A stretch of 64,000 nt of DNA from Azolla caroliniana. Its lineage: Eukaryota; Polypodiophyta. The stretch spans positions 13,702,001-13,766,000 of the forward strand of contig JBHGNT010000005.1 in assembly GCA_043228905.1 (NCBI GenBank), written 5' to 3'. The notes beneath the pieces are model-generated. The model did no database searches. It was not told the origin of the DNA and saw only the letters and a list, made by a program, of their open reading frames with translations. The position numbers and the translations under genes were made by a program. Positions 20,987 through 31,430 of this stretch are shown in pieces. Within the stretch, counting starts at the first letter, position 1. Each line of letters opens with the position of its first letter.

Positions 20987-21375
20987 CTTACTAGACCCGT
21001 TTTCCGTATTTGCTTACCGGCCGGTTTTCAGATTTGTTTACCGGCCGGTTTCCGGTTTTAGGGAATTTGGCCACCATCATCGATCAAGACAATGTGGCCA
21101 AAGTGCTCTTAGCACAAATGAAAAATGAGGGAGCTCAAGGTGCTTATATAGCTAGGGCCTTAACTTTCCTATCTATGTGGGATAGTTCTAATTTCCCTAT
21201 TTTCTCAAACTTTATTTTCACATAACTTGATATGTATTTCTCCATTTTGTATATAGTAAAATACATTTTGAAGCTCTTCAGTATATCCATCTTTCTATAG
21301 TAAGAAACTAATCTAATCTATAATAATTATTTCATTATTTTTTTACATAGTGTGTGAAGATTCACACGACAGCGC

Positions 21376-22544
21376 GCTGCCAATTGCGATATCAGAAGCG
21401 TCCACGAACACATGAAACTCTTTACTCCAATCCGGAGGCTGCACTACCAGTGCTTGTGACAATAACAACTTTAGTGCCCGGTACGCCTTGTCTTCGATGT
21501 CGGTCCATTGGAACTGTGTTCGGTGTACTGCCGCATGCAGAGGTGTAGCCAGGTCTGCCAAATATCGGAGCATAGGGCTATGCCAGCGGATTTGTCCTAG
21601 GAAACGGCTCAATGCCTTTACCGTTGCCGGTGTCGATGCTTCTCGGATTGCTTTCACTTTGTCCGGATTTACGACAATGGCTTCCTTGCTCACTATATGC
21701 CCTAGTAGCGTTCCACTAGACACTCCAAATACACACTTCGCCGGGTTCAGGCTTAGCCGGTACGCCCTACACTTCTCTAGACATAGTCTGAGATGCTGCA
21801 AATGATCTTCTTCTCTGCTATAGACGGCGAAGTCGTCAAGGAACACCTGCATAAAAGCCGGTATGTATTCGCCAAAGATCTCCATGATGATCCGTTGGAA
21901 TGTTGCTGGTGCCGTTTTCAGCCCGAACATCATCACCACCGCAACAAACACTCCCCATTCGGTGACGAAAGTCGTTTTCTCTTAATCCTCAGGTGCATCC
22001 GGATCTGATTATACCCGCTGAATCCGTCTAAGAAACTGTAGACTTCATGGTCGGCGACGGCATCCAACACTCCATCCGTAAACGGAAGTGGAAATGCATT
22101 CGTTACCGTTGTCGCATTCAGCTTCCTGTAGTCGACACAAACTCTAATTTTGCCGTTCTTTCTCGGTACGACTACGATCGGGCTCAGCCATGTAGATTTC
22201 TTTACGGGACAGATGAAGCCGACCCTCAATAATTTGTCGATCTCCTCCTTGACTTTGACGGCGTAGTTTGGGTTCATCCGGTACCGACGTTGTGCTACCG
22301 GCTTGGCGTCTTTGCTCAGATGTATCTGGTGCTGATACATCTGAGGATCTAGGCCTCTCATATCCTTGTACGACCAGGCAAAGACGTCGCGAAACTCATT
22401 GAGGAGTGTAATTATCGCCGTTTTGTTCTCTACATTCATTTCTTTGGCGATGTGCACCGGTTTGGCCTCCTCCGCCGTTCCTAGATTTACCTCTTCTAAT
22501 TGGGACGTTTCTACGCGCTGGGATACGACCATTTCCCTTTCCAA
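21376..22544 (-). pseudogene. Reverse transcriptase of element A
   Basis: Ty3 RT blocks occur in order: EEIDKLLRVGFICPVKKSTWLSP, RVCVDYRKLNATTVT, FLDGFSGYNQI, FGLKTAPATFQRIIMEIF and the catalytic FLDD (FMQVFLDDFAVYS). The thumb/connection (TLLGHIVSKE, LSRFLGQIRWHSPMLRYLA) and the first strand of RNase H (FHVFVDASDIAIGSAL) follow, where B inserted. A frameshift near 21940 separates the two halves. The frame upstream is continuous with protease through one TAG at 22551. Confidence 0.88.
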
Positions 22545-22550
22545 CGCCTC

Positions 22551-23483
22551 CTACGCATGTCGTAACTCCCAGATTGCTTCTTTATCCGGTTCCACTTCGT
22601 TTCCGTCCGGTTGCAGTAAGTAGGGTGATACCGCTTCCGCGACGTCAATTTCGAATAGGGGTACAATCTTCGGGTTATCCGGAAAGTACTGCTCTTCTTC
22701 TTTGTCTACTAATCCTTCCAGCATATTCACACACTCCGCATATAACGGTGTCAGATCCTTGCCGGTGCCCTTCCTTGGTTGTGTTGGTACCCGTACCTTC
22801 GCTTTTCCCCACCGGAACGTAATCATATTCCTCCTCCAGTTCTGCTTGATATGTGTCGTCTTTAACCAAGGGCATCCCAACAATAATGGGTACACTCCTT
22901 CAGCCTGCAACTGGAGAACTACGGCTGAGATTCGGAATGTGTGGCCCCCGATGGTTACTTCCAAGTTCCGTATTAAACCTGTCGGTCGCACCGAGCTTGT
23001 GTCCGCCATTCGGAGTCAGAACGGACATGGCTCCCACTCTTGGATTCCAAGAGCATCGCACGTCCGGAGGCTTATTACATTAACACCGGAGCCTCCGTCT
23101 ATTGTCGGACTGCTAGTGTCCACCACCGCTGGTCCCTCCTCCGGATTTGAGAAGAATGCCAGAGCCGGTGGTGTTCCACCTGTCGTCATGCCTTCCTTGA
23201 GTCCTTCTGTGAATCTTGGTACTAGCTGCAAGAGTCGTCCTAATGGCAGCGTGATCTGGCATTCCTGCAATACCTGCCATGTCGCGTTTTCGGACTGACT
23301 GCCGCCGGCGAGCTCTTCGGTGTTCTCCTTTTGTTGCGCGAGTTCTACTACGTTTCGCTCATTGGCCTTTTTCACCCATTCCGTTGCCTGTTTCCGGATG
23401 GCCTCTTGTGTCTCCCATTCCGTAGTCTTCCCCTGCGACCTTGTGGTGACCTGCTGGAGGTCTGCGACTTCGGCGACTACCAT
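22551..23483 (-). pseudogene. Aspartic protease region of element A
   Basis: The active site reads IDGGSGVNVISLRTCDALG near 23060-23100, the DGGSG variant of the retropepsin D-T/S-G motif. The second half (FRISAVVLQLQ, YPLLLGCPWLKTTHI) forms the rest of the fold. An in-frame TGA at 23016 interrupts it, where Arg (CGA) would fit. It lies in the same frame as gag and RT, so A originally had one gag-pro-pol frame. Confidence 0.82.
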
Positions 23484-24269
23484 GTTTACTGTCGATCGCT
23501 TATCATAGCTCTTTGCCGGACATTGATTACTATAATGTCCTTCTTGTCAGAAGTAATAGCAATATGCTTTCCGGGTTTTGCTGGATTCGGCATTGTTTCC
23601 TGTACCCAGTGGAGGACTTGTGGTAACCGCGGGGCTCTGGTCTGGTTGGCTGCTTGAGGCGCCTTTTTCCGGTTCACGTGGGTGGCTCCCGTTTTTGAAA
23701 TGCCATTTTTTATTAAAGTTCTTTTTGTTGCGGTACCCTTGCCGGGGTTGGTCGTCATACCTCCCGTAATCTTCCCGTCGTTGGTGATACCCGGGGGAGT
23801 GATCCCAGTTGTGATGCTCGTACCGTCCATTGTAATCTCGGTACTTGTCATATCTCTTGTACCGGTCGTAGTTGTCTCGCCGATTGTCGTACTGGACATG
23901 TTGTGCCGGTCGATATCGCTCCTCTCGTCGCCATCGTTCGTCTTCTTTGTGTCGGTTGCTACGTGGCTCGATTTGCCGGACTGGTGGAGCTTGCCGATTC
24001 AATAAGTTATATTCGCACCGGTCCATCGTGTGGCTCGTAGATTGGCAGAGTAAGCAGTGCGTCCGCATGGTGCACTCCAGTGACGAGTGTCCGGAATTCA
24101 AGCAGGTCGTGCATTGGATTGCTTGCTAGAAACGGAGATCCTCATCGGTTGGTAATGCTCATTGGAGGGCTCCCATTGTTCGCCAAGAGCTCATTTTTTC
24201 TATTTCTCTAACCCGGTCGATGACCTGGTCGACGGTGCTTGTGGAAAGTCAATGACCGTGCATCCGTAA
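23484..24269 (-). pseudogene. C-terminal Gag of element A (zinc knuckles), N-terminus missing
   Basis: Two zinc knuckles are near the right end (CTTCLNSGHSSLEC and CLLCQSTSHTMDRC). A third lies close to protease (CYYF, TGA, QEGHYSNQC), where one Cys is replaced by Phe and the next codon is TGA at 23547. Between them is an Arg/Tyr/Asp-rich linker. The capsid domain that should precede is absent, because the LTR begins immediately at 24270. The element therefore lost its 5' leader and most of gag. Confidence 0.75.
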
Positions 24270-24653
24270 TGACTTACGACACAACGTTTACTTAGACCTT
24301 AATCGATTACTTAGCCATCCATAATTAACACGCGTAAGATATAACAATGAATACAGAACGGTAATCAACACTGGAAGATTAAGACAATAAGCTTTATTAA
24401 TTATCCGCTCCTAATTACATTGTAACCGGGCCTTTATATAGGTCTCCGGTGCGAAATACAAAACGGTGTGAACTGGCACCTTTACGGAATCATTCCGGAT
24501 CCGGATCGGCATACCGATTCCGGTCCGTCCATCCACATCTTCTTATATAATAATATGTATATATTAAGACTACTAATTACAACAGTTCCCGAATAACTAT
24601 TCCTTTCACACTCTGGTTTGGACCTCCTTAAGCCTTCTTGCCGACCGGTAACA
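24270..24653 (-). repeat. 5' LTR of element A
   Basis: It has the same 384-bp length as the left copy, with only scattered substitutions. The TATA box is at 24431-24440 (minus). Immediately inside it the sequence is already gag-like, with no TGG-starting primer site. Confidence 0.9.
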
Positions 24654-24768
24654 GATCCGGTCGAAGGATTTTTCCATCCATTGAAACGACCGATGGAGTT
24701 CCAGTCGAGAAGAGTTGTCATGCCGAGTGGGTTCACCATGCAATCCATTGTCCCACATGCGTGCCATG
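24654..24768 (+). mobile_element. G: 3' internal end of an A-related Ty3 element
   Basis: On the plus strand the text GTGGGTT...CCCAC...GTGCCATG leads into TGTTACC. The same order precedes the 3' LTR of A on the minus strand at 2616-2660, at roughly 75 per cent identity by eye over 55 bp. G is therefore the end of a relative lying in the opposite orientation. A abuts it on the left. Confidence 0.5.
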
Positions 24769-24865
24769 TGTTACCCATAAGAATATACAGGGAGGCATAA
24801 AGGGTGGAACATGATAATGTGGTTGATGTGTTGTGTAATATGAATGAGTGTATGAGGATGAGTAT
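24769..24865 (+). repeat. G LTR, first part
   Basis: It starts TGTTACC like the LTR of A but then diverges. It is interrupted by copia E at the target AGTAT and continues at 30312. Confidence 0.5.
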
Positions 24866-25339
24866 TGAAAAGAATGGCGTGCGGAAGCAATATAGGAAAC
24901 CGAACAACAGAAAACGCAGGTTTAATGGAAAGCTTAGGTTTGCACAATACGCACGGGAGAGCCAGAGAGAGAGAGAAAACACAGAACTTAATTCAAAAAT
25001 AATACTCAATCTGTACATACACCGTGCTCAGTGATCACCTTTTATACAAGCCCTGACAATCGGACTGACACAAGTTCTGACAGTACTTGACTGCTCATAA
25101 ATGAGCCTTGACACTTACTCCCAAAACTATTCCTTAGGAGGAATATCTCTCTAACGGCCTTTCGGTTTACGCACCGATACGGCCTCTCGTTACGCACCGG
25201 TTTGCGTACCATTTACGCATCTGTTTTACGCACCGATACGACCATGTTATGCGTACCGATTATGCATCGGTCCAGCCTAACCGATCCGGTTCCCCGCTTG
25301 CATAGCCGATCCAGCCGATGTTGAGCTTGTCTCTCAACA
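24866..25339 (-). repeat. 3' LTR of E
   Basis: Starts TGAAAAGAATGG and ends TCTCAACA on the plus strand. Contains repeated CGCACCGATACGG-like phrases. Confidence 0.92.
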
Positions 25340-25522
25340 CTCCCCCTCAAGCTCAACTTGAGGCTCTTCGGGATCTTCTAGATCATCGCTCCGGTTCCTG
25401 GCTCCACGCCTCACTCGTGCTCCTCGGCCTGTTCCACTCTGCGCGCTTCGACCCTTCCGGTCGGCTTGGGTGCTTCCACGGCCCTTCACAGCTCCCTTGT
25501 TGTTGCGGTGTTGGCGCTTCTG

Positions 25523-25800
25523 CTACTGCCTTCTTTTCCGCTTGGCCCTCAGTTGATTTAGTGTATCCGAATCAAACATCCGAACCGACTCGGCTACCTC
25601 CGATCGGTTTTCTCTCTCGTCCGAGTTGGCTGTCTCCAACTTGTCTTCGGTCTTTTCGCCCTTGACGACGTCATTTCCCCAATGCTTGGTTGAATTTGGC
25701 TCTTCCTTTCGGCTACTCCCCTTATGTCCGCTTCCGGATTCTTCCATGGGTCCGTCCTCGGCTTTTTCAGCCAATCCGAAATCGAATTCGTCCAAGCGCA
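25523..25800 (-). pseudogene. Post-RNase H charged tail of copia E
   Basis: After RNase H a second frame encodes a charged tail with VVKGEKTEDKLETANSDE, then SEVAESVRMFDSDTLNQL, then RAKRKRRQ. The same text, diverged, follows RNase H in F (35480-35830) and in R (53210-53640). I do not recognise it as a known domain. Confidence 0.65.
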
Positions 25801-27477
25801 CCCGAGAATTGCCGCAACTTGTCCAGTCCAAGAGGCTTCGTGAAGATGTCGGCGGTCTGCCGATCCGTCGGAACATACTGAAGTTCGACTTCATCGGAGA
25901 GAACACGCTCACGGACGAAATGGTAGTGCACCTCAATGTGCTTAGTCCGGGCGTGGAAAACGGGGTTCTTGGCGAGCTGGATGTTGTTGAGGTTGTCGCA
26001 GTAGATAGTCGTTGGATCGGACACCTACACCTGCAGATCCTTAAGTAGCCGCTTCAACCATATGGCTTCGCATGTTGCGACAGCCGCTCCTCTATACTCG
26101 GCTTCGGTGCTCGACAGTGCAACTGTCGGCTGCTTCTTGCTACTCCATGCAATCGCGGCACTCCCAAGAGAGAACGCGAAACCGGACGTGGGTCAGTGAT
26201 CGGCAACGTTGCCGGCCTAGTCGGCATTGGTGTAGCTGACCAACTGCGGGGCTGTATCAGACCGATATAGTAGCCCCTGGTCCTTAGTGCCCATGACGTA
26301 CCGGAGTACGCGTTGTGTGCACTGAAGGTGTTCCTCAGTAGGTCGCGCCATGAACTGACTGATCACCCCGACCGGATAACTGAGATCGGGTCGGGTGATT
26401 GTCAAGTAGATAAGGCTTCCAACAATTTGTAGAATACTGACCGGACCGAGTTGCCTTCCCAGATGAATAGGGAAGAGTCCGATTTTGACATTGCAAAGCC
26501 CATCCGACGCAGTTGCTGCGTGATCTTCGCGTTCCAGGCACGTGGGGCTTGCTTCAATCCGTAAAGGGACTTCTTCAATCGGCACATTGCCCACGTGTTC
26601 GTTCCGGAGTGAAATCCGGCGGGTTGTACCATGTACACCTGTTCCTCAAGCTCACCCTACAGGAATTCATTCTTTACATCCATTTGATGTAAGTGCCACC
26701 CCTTTGCCACAGTTACCGTGAGCAAAACACGGACGGTCGTCATCTTCGCGACCGGCGCAAACGTCTCATCGTAGTCGATGCCGTGTTTCTGCGCGTAGCC
26801 TTCTGCCACTAACCGGGCCTTGTATCAGTTGACCGAGCCGTCAGTGTTGTACTTGACCTTGTACACCCACCTACATCCGATTGGCTTCACACCCTTCGGC
26901 GCGTCAACCAGGTCCTAGGTCTCGTTTTCTGCCAATGCGTGCATCTCTTCCTCCATCGCGGCGCGCCAATTCGCGTCCTTAGCCACTTCTGTGTAGCTCT
27001 CCGGCTCACGCACTTCCGCTACACGGGTCATGTATGCATAATGATGCGCCATGTACTCGTTGTATCCGAACCGCACAACTAGGTTCTTCTGGCGGGTAGA
27101 TCGGCGTAATCGGTCATTAGATGTCGAGGTTTTCTCGGCCGACGCGGACTTCGCTCTTGAAGACCCGTCACCACTACCCTCAGAGTCGGACTTGCGTCGG
27201 TCTGACTCGTTCCTATCCATGCCGTAATCTGACACCTTCTTCTTCCCTTTTTCCTAGCGCGTAAGCCATCTCCTCGGCTTCCTGAGTCTCCACTGCTCTC
27301 CGGCTCTTCATCAAACTTGTCGAACCGACTCAGTCGTCCATTCGATCCACTTAACCGAAACGAAATCAGACTCTTTTCGCGGGTCTTGATTTCAGGCTCA
27401 TTCGGAGGCATCTCGGCTTCGCTGACCTCATCGTCAGAACTCGGATTGGAGGTGAGTTCCGGAGTCGGAGCCAAGTA
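25767..27477 (-). pseudogene. Reverse transcriptase and RNase H of copia E
   Basis: The RT N-terminal part is frame-shifted across 26640-27474. [27 protein letters not shown] and SKSDSSLFIWEGN are followed directly by LQIVGSLIYLTITRPDLSYPVG. The stretch that should hold the YVDD catalytic loop and about 100 residues around it is gone. RNase H (KHIEVHYHFVRERV, TDRQTADIFTKPL) is present to 25767. Confidence 0.85.
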
Positions 27478-28787
27478 CTAGGACGCGGACTCGTCAAACA
27501 CAATGTCGCGGCTCACGCGTGCTTGTTTGGTGCGTGGGTTATAACACTTATAACCCTTCTGCTCGTCCGAGTAGCAAACCAAGATACACTTCTCGGCTTT
27601 CGTGTCCAACTTCCTCCGTTTCTCCTTCGGTACATACACATACGCAATGCTACCAAAAACTCTCAAGTGTCGTAGATTCGGCTTCCTTCCGAAGTACTAC
27701 TCATGCGCCGACACTTTGTCTCCGATCCGATTCTGGATGTATACCGCGGTTCGTACCGCCTCGGCCCAATAGAACTTGGGCAAGCTCTTTTCTTCCAGCA
27801 TTGCCCGCCCGCTTCTACAATTGACCGGTTTTTCCTCTCGGCCATGCCGTTTTGCTCCGACGTGTATCTACAACTGAATTCGCACCGAATTCCCATCTAT
27901 TGTAGATAACCGTTGAATGGATTGGAAAAGTATTCTTTTCCGCCATACGACCGTAGGCTCTTGATGTTTCTTCCTGTTTCCGTTTCCACGAACCCTTTGA
28001 GGTCCCAGAAATAGTCGAAGTCTTCGCTCTTCCTCTCAATGAGGTAGATCCACGTGTGCCACGTGTAGTCGTCGATGAAGGAGACGAAATATCAGCTCCC
28101 GCCAAGACTAACGTTTTGTGCCGGTCCCCACACATCAGAGTGTATCAAGTCAAGCTTGTTTCGGTTCCGGTTACGCTTGTTGGGGAAGGGAAGTCGGTGT
28201 TGCTTCCCAAGCTAGTAGGCTTCACAAATTTGTGCCTTCTGGCCAGTAAATTTGGGCAATCAGAACACCACTTGTTTCAATTGCAGGTCCTGAAGCCGCT
28301 GGTAGTTGATGTGGCCTATCCGCTTGTACCATAAGTCGATGTCCGACTCGACTTTTTGTCTCTTTGCGAACATTGCGGTGCCACAGTCAGTAGAGTCAAG
28401 GATGAACATCCTCCCATCTCTGCGCCCTTGCGCAATAACTCGGCCTTCTTCCTCAATGAAGCACCTGAGGTGTGTAAACTGGACCTCCATCCCTTGGTCG
28501 ACGATCTGTCCGACCGACACCAAGTTCTTCGTGATTGTCGGAACGTGTAGCACGTTCATGAGTTTCCCTTTCTGGCCGACATGGCTCAAGGGAACTTCTC
28601 CGACATTCACGATGGGATGCGGAGTGCCGTCTCCGGTTGCGACTACTCCCGGTTGCATCTGTTTTTCTAGGTACGAGAACCACTCCTTATGGCTCGTCAT
28701 GTGATTTGACAAACCGGAGTTCACGTACCACACCTCGTCCGATTTCAGGGTGGTCTGCTTCATTGAGTTTGCTTTGTGTCTCGTCAC
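27478..28787 (-). pseudogene. Protease and integrase of copia E
   Basis: The protease site reads WYVNSGLSNHM where the family has WYVDSGASNHM, so the catalytic Asp is Asn here. The rest of the protease and the GAG-pre-integrase region (LWYKRIGHINYQRLQ) remain open to 28260. The integrase core (28259-27660) is scattered over several frames. The C-terminal end (RVFGSIAYVYVPKEKRRKLD, GYKCYNPRTKQARVSRDIVFDE) is intact. Confidence 0.82.
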
Positions 28788-28879
28788 GAAGACTAACCCT
28801 TTTCCGGCTTCTCCGGATCCTTCGGCGTAGTGCGATCGTTGCCGATTTCCTTTGTCAGTCAGTCTGGAACCTGTTCCCG

Positions 28880-29740
28880 ACCCGGTTCTCTTTGAATCGG
28901 CGCGCTTTTTCCAGCACTCGCTCTCCCTGTGGCCTTTCTTGCCACAGTACCACTATTCCGCGACAGATTTCCCTTGCCGGTTCTCGTCGCCTCGACTCCC
29001 CCTGTTTTCGGAGGGTCCGGAATTGCTGTCGACATCACTTCGGTGTCTTCTTCCTTGATCCCGTCGGCCGTTTCCATTGCGTACCGACTCACCTCGTCCA
29101 CCACGACCACGGGGTCTATCTCCCTCCGTGTACAACATCTTACTGTCGGCATGCGTGCTTGTTGACACACCCGCATGGTTCTCCTCTATAAGGAGCATCG
29201 ATTGTAAGTCTAAAAACGACGACGTATTCTCCCGTGTACACACAGCAGTTCGGAACGCTCCGAACTTTGACGCCAAACCCCCGAGACAGACCTGGACCAT
29301 CTCGCTTTCCTCGATGTTCACATCGATGAAGCTAAGGAGTCGCATATGTCCTTGATCTTCAAGGTATAGTTAGCCATTGACAAATCGCGTTGTCGTAGGT
29401 TGCTCAATTCCAGTCGGAGCTTAAGCTTCCTGGTTGTGGTGCTCGCGGTGAAGATCTTCTTCAGATTTTCCCTCGCACCCTTCGGTGTTTTTGCATCCCG
29501 AACGTAGCTTAATAGTTGTTCGCCCACACAAGACGCGAAGCAGTAGAATGCTTTGCTCGCCGAGTGTTCCCACACCGGGAAGTCTCTATGTGTCGAATCA
29601 AGTGTTGTGTCATTTGCTCCCTCGACATAGCTCCAGTAACCGTGTCCGAGCAGGTACTGGTGCATCTTGTAGGACCAAGATGCATAGTTGGTTCTGTCGA
29701 GCTTCTCCGTCGGAAGCAAGCTAGCCATTCCTCTATCCAT
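28880..29740 (-). pseudogene. Gag of copia E
   Basis: It starts at ATG 29740 with MDRGMASLLPTEKLDRTNYASW, the usual opening of plant copia Gag (L.KLD..NY..W). The conserved KKIFTASTTTRKLKLRLEL and YTLKIKDICDSL follow. A frameshift near 29330 separates this from EEESEM-like VQVCLGGLASKFGAFRTAV. A Gly/Arg-rich linker and a damaged CCHC knuckle (about 28890-28960) close it. Confidence 0.82.
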
Positions 29741-29810
29741 CAGTTTTCTTGTTCTTCTTCATTGGTTTTTCCTTCAAGCAAAGTCGACTGTGGAGGTTCT
29801 CAACCCTCAC

Positions 29811-29822
29811 GCTCTGATACCA
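29811..29822 (-). other. Primer-binding site of E
   Basis: TGGTATCAGAGC on the minus strand directly follows the 5' LTR. This is complementary to the 3' end of plant initiator tRNA-Met. Confidence 0.92.
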
Positions 29823-30311
29823 TGAAAAGAATGGCGTGCCGAAGCAATATAGGAAACCGAACAATAGAAAATGCAGGTTTAATGGAAAGCTTAGGTTTGC
29901 ATAGTATGCATGGGAGAGACAGAGAGAGAGAGTAAACACAGAACTTAATTCCAAAATAATACTCAATCTGTACATACACCGTGCTCAGTGAGCACCTTTT
30001 ATACAAGCCCTGACAATCGGGCTAACACAAGTACTAACAGTACTTGACTGCTCATAAATGAGCCTTGACACTTACTCCCAAAACTATTCCTTACGAGGAA
30101 TATCTCTCTAACGGCCTTTCGGTTTACGCACCGATACGGCCTCTCGTTACGCACCGGTTTGTGTATCGTTTACGCATCCGTTTTACACATCGATACAACC
30201 ATGTTATGCGTACCGATTTACGCATCGGTCCGGCCTAACTGATCGGTCCCAACCGATCTGGTTCCCAGCTTGCACAGCCGATCCGGCTGATGTTGAGCTT
30301 GTCTCTCAACA
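29823..30311 (-). repeat. 5' LTR of E
   Basis: Homologous to 24866-25339 with small indels (489 versus 474 bp) and many substitutions, indicating an older insertion than A1. Confidence 0.92.
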
Positions 30312-30658
30312 AGTATGTGTATGATACACATGCACATTTGTGTGCATGTGTACAAAGGTGAGAAAGTGGGTAAGGAATGCAACTCCCTACTTGTCTCATT
30401 CTTTATTTGTAACAGTTGCCTCTTGTACTATATAAACCCCACCCATGGGGCATAATGTAACATAGCTTTTTCCCCTCTCATTTTGGGGTCGTTTCTTATT
30501 GGTTTTTTCTCTCTTTCTCTCTCCCTCTAGGCTTCACCCCCCACCCATCAACACTAAGGCCTTCGGGTCAGCATTGGTATCTCTATTCTTCTAGCGAGCT
30601 TACTCTCTCTCTTACTCACAGTTATAGAGGCAAAGACCTCTTACTCACGTTTATATAA
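30312..30658 (+). repeat. G LTR, second part
   Basis: This continuation of the G LTR after E has a TATA box (CTATATAAACCCC, near 30428-30440) followed by pyrimidine-rich leader-like sequence. I cannot fix its 3' end; copia LTR S begins near 30659. Confidence 0.45.
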
Positions 30659-31069
30659 TGTCAAAGTTAATATGTAGAAGCTTTGACAAACCGGTTTATC
30701 TGGTCAACCACAGAAAACAGGGAAAGAAGGTTCAATGGAGGCTTAGGATACACAAGAGAGATAGAGAGAGCAGAAAGCATAAACTCAATTCAAAATAATA
30801 TCATTGTACATACAATGTGCTCAGTGAGCACTTTAATACAAGTCCATAAAGGAATAACAGAAGTACTAACATGTACTTTAATGCTCATACGAGCGACGGA
30901 CAATAACTCCCAAAAATATGCCTACATACTAGGCTAGATTCGTAGGCCTCTAACACCCTATTGGTTACAATTAGGTCTGTCTCTCTGATACGGCTTCTGG
31001 ATCCAGATACCCATCCGGTTCTTCGTTCAGGACTCCGATCCAGATCTTGTTCAGCTTATTCGCTCAACA
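30659..31069 (-). repeat. S: copia LTR fragment (3' LTR of a minus element)
   Basis: It is homologous to the E LTR (CTCAGTGAGCAC, CTCATACGAGCG-type phrases) and ends GCTCAACA followed by an antisense polypurine tract. The left edge near 30659 is approximate. Confidence 0.6.
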
Positions 31070-31297
31070 CTTCCACCTCAAGCTCAACTTGAGGTCTGAT
31101 CGTTGTATCAGTGTCTGCCGATTCATTCCTCTAGCCCCTCTTGGCTTCTTCCCGCCTTCCTCACGCTCCTCGACCCATCTGGTTCCGCTTCCCATGACCC
31201 GTTTAGCCCCATGCACCTCGACCTTCTCGGCCGGCTTGTCTACTCATAAGGCCATCTCAGTTCCTTCACTGTTGCGACTCCGGCGCCTCAGTCTTAC
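31070..31297 (-). mobile_element. S: 3' internal remnant of copia
   Basis: This matches the region just inside the 3' LTR of E (25340-25540), the untranslated end following the charged tail. It is cut off by the 5' end of F, which runs in the opposite direction. Confidence 0.55.
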
Positions 31298-31328
31298 CAA
31301 TATGCTTCCACACACGTATTCTTTTACA

Positions 31329-31340
31329 TGGTATCAGAGT
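31329..31340 (+). other. Primer-binding site of F
   Basis: TGGTATCAGAGT, one mismatch from the plant initiator tRNA-Met site, directly follows the LTR end CTTTTACA. Confidence 0.85.
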
Positions 31341-31430
31341 GTGAGGGTTAGGACTCCTCTGCAGCCGACATAAAATCTTGCAATAAAGACAGAGTTAAGT
31401 TATTGTTTTCGGAATGGATAATACAACAAT

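Larger units (their letters stand above)
11089..21371 (-). mobile_element. B: solo LTR (about 1.4 kb) hosting elements C and D
   Basis: The LTR ends TGTCGCG...CACGACA are flanked by GCGC (11085-11088 and 21372-21375). Subtracting C and D with their target duplications leaves about 1.4 kb with no internal repeat and no coding frame. This is what a solo LTR left by LTR-LTR recombination looks like. The termini resemble those of A1, M and O. Segments of B are 11089-11420, 16982-17682 and 20987-21371. A GC-rich minisatellite lies in its middle. A 7-bp-stem palindrome (21352-21367) sits at the U3 edge. Confidence 0.72.
2232..24653 (-). mobile_element. Ty3/gypsy element A with accessory 3' ORF, multiply interrupted
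   Basis: Two 384-bp LTRs at 2232-2615 and 24270-24653 bound the element. The coding order on the minus strand is gag zinc knuckles, protease, RT, RNase H, integrase, and then a coiled-coil accessory ORF. RT before integrase places it in Ty3/gypsy. Removing A1 and the solo LTR B with their target repeats leaves about 8.8 kb. The gag N-terminus and a recognisable primer site are missing, because the right LTR runs straight into the C-terminal part of gag. No target-site duplication is seen (tagaa on the left, gatcc on the right). All core genes carry nonsense codons, mostly of the type expected from C-to-T transitions. Confidence 0.88.
24866..30311 (-). mobile_element. E: Ty1/copia element
   Basis: LTRs at 24866-25339 and 29823-30311 have TSD AGTAT (24861-24865 and 30312-30316). 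The primer site TGGTATCAGAGC (29811-29822, minus) is perfect for initiator tRNA-Met. The polypurine tract CTTGAGGGGGAG adjoins the 3' LTR. The gene order gag, PR, IN, RT, RNaseH is that of Ty1/copia. The region coding for the RT catalytic block is deleted and there are frameshifts, so the copy is dead. It belongs to the same family as F, I, L/Q, R and P (copia family 1 here). Confidence 0.93.
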
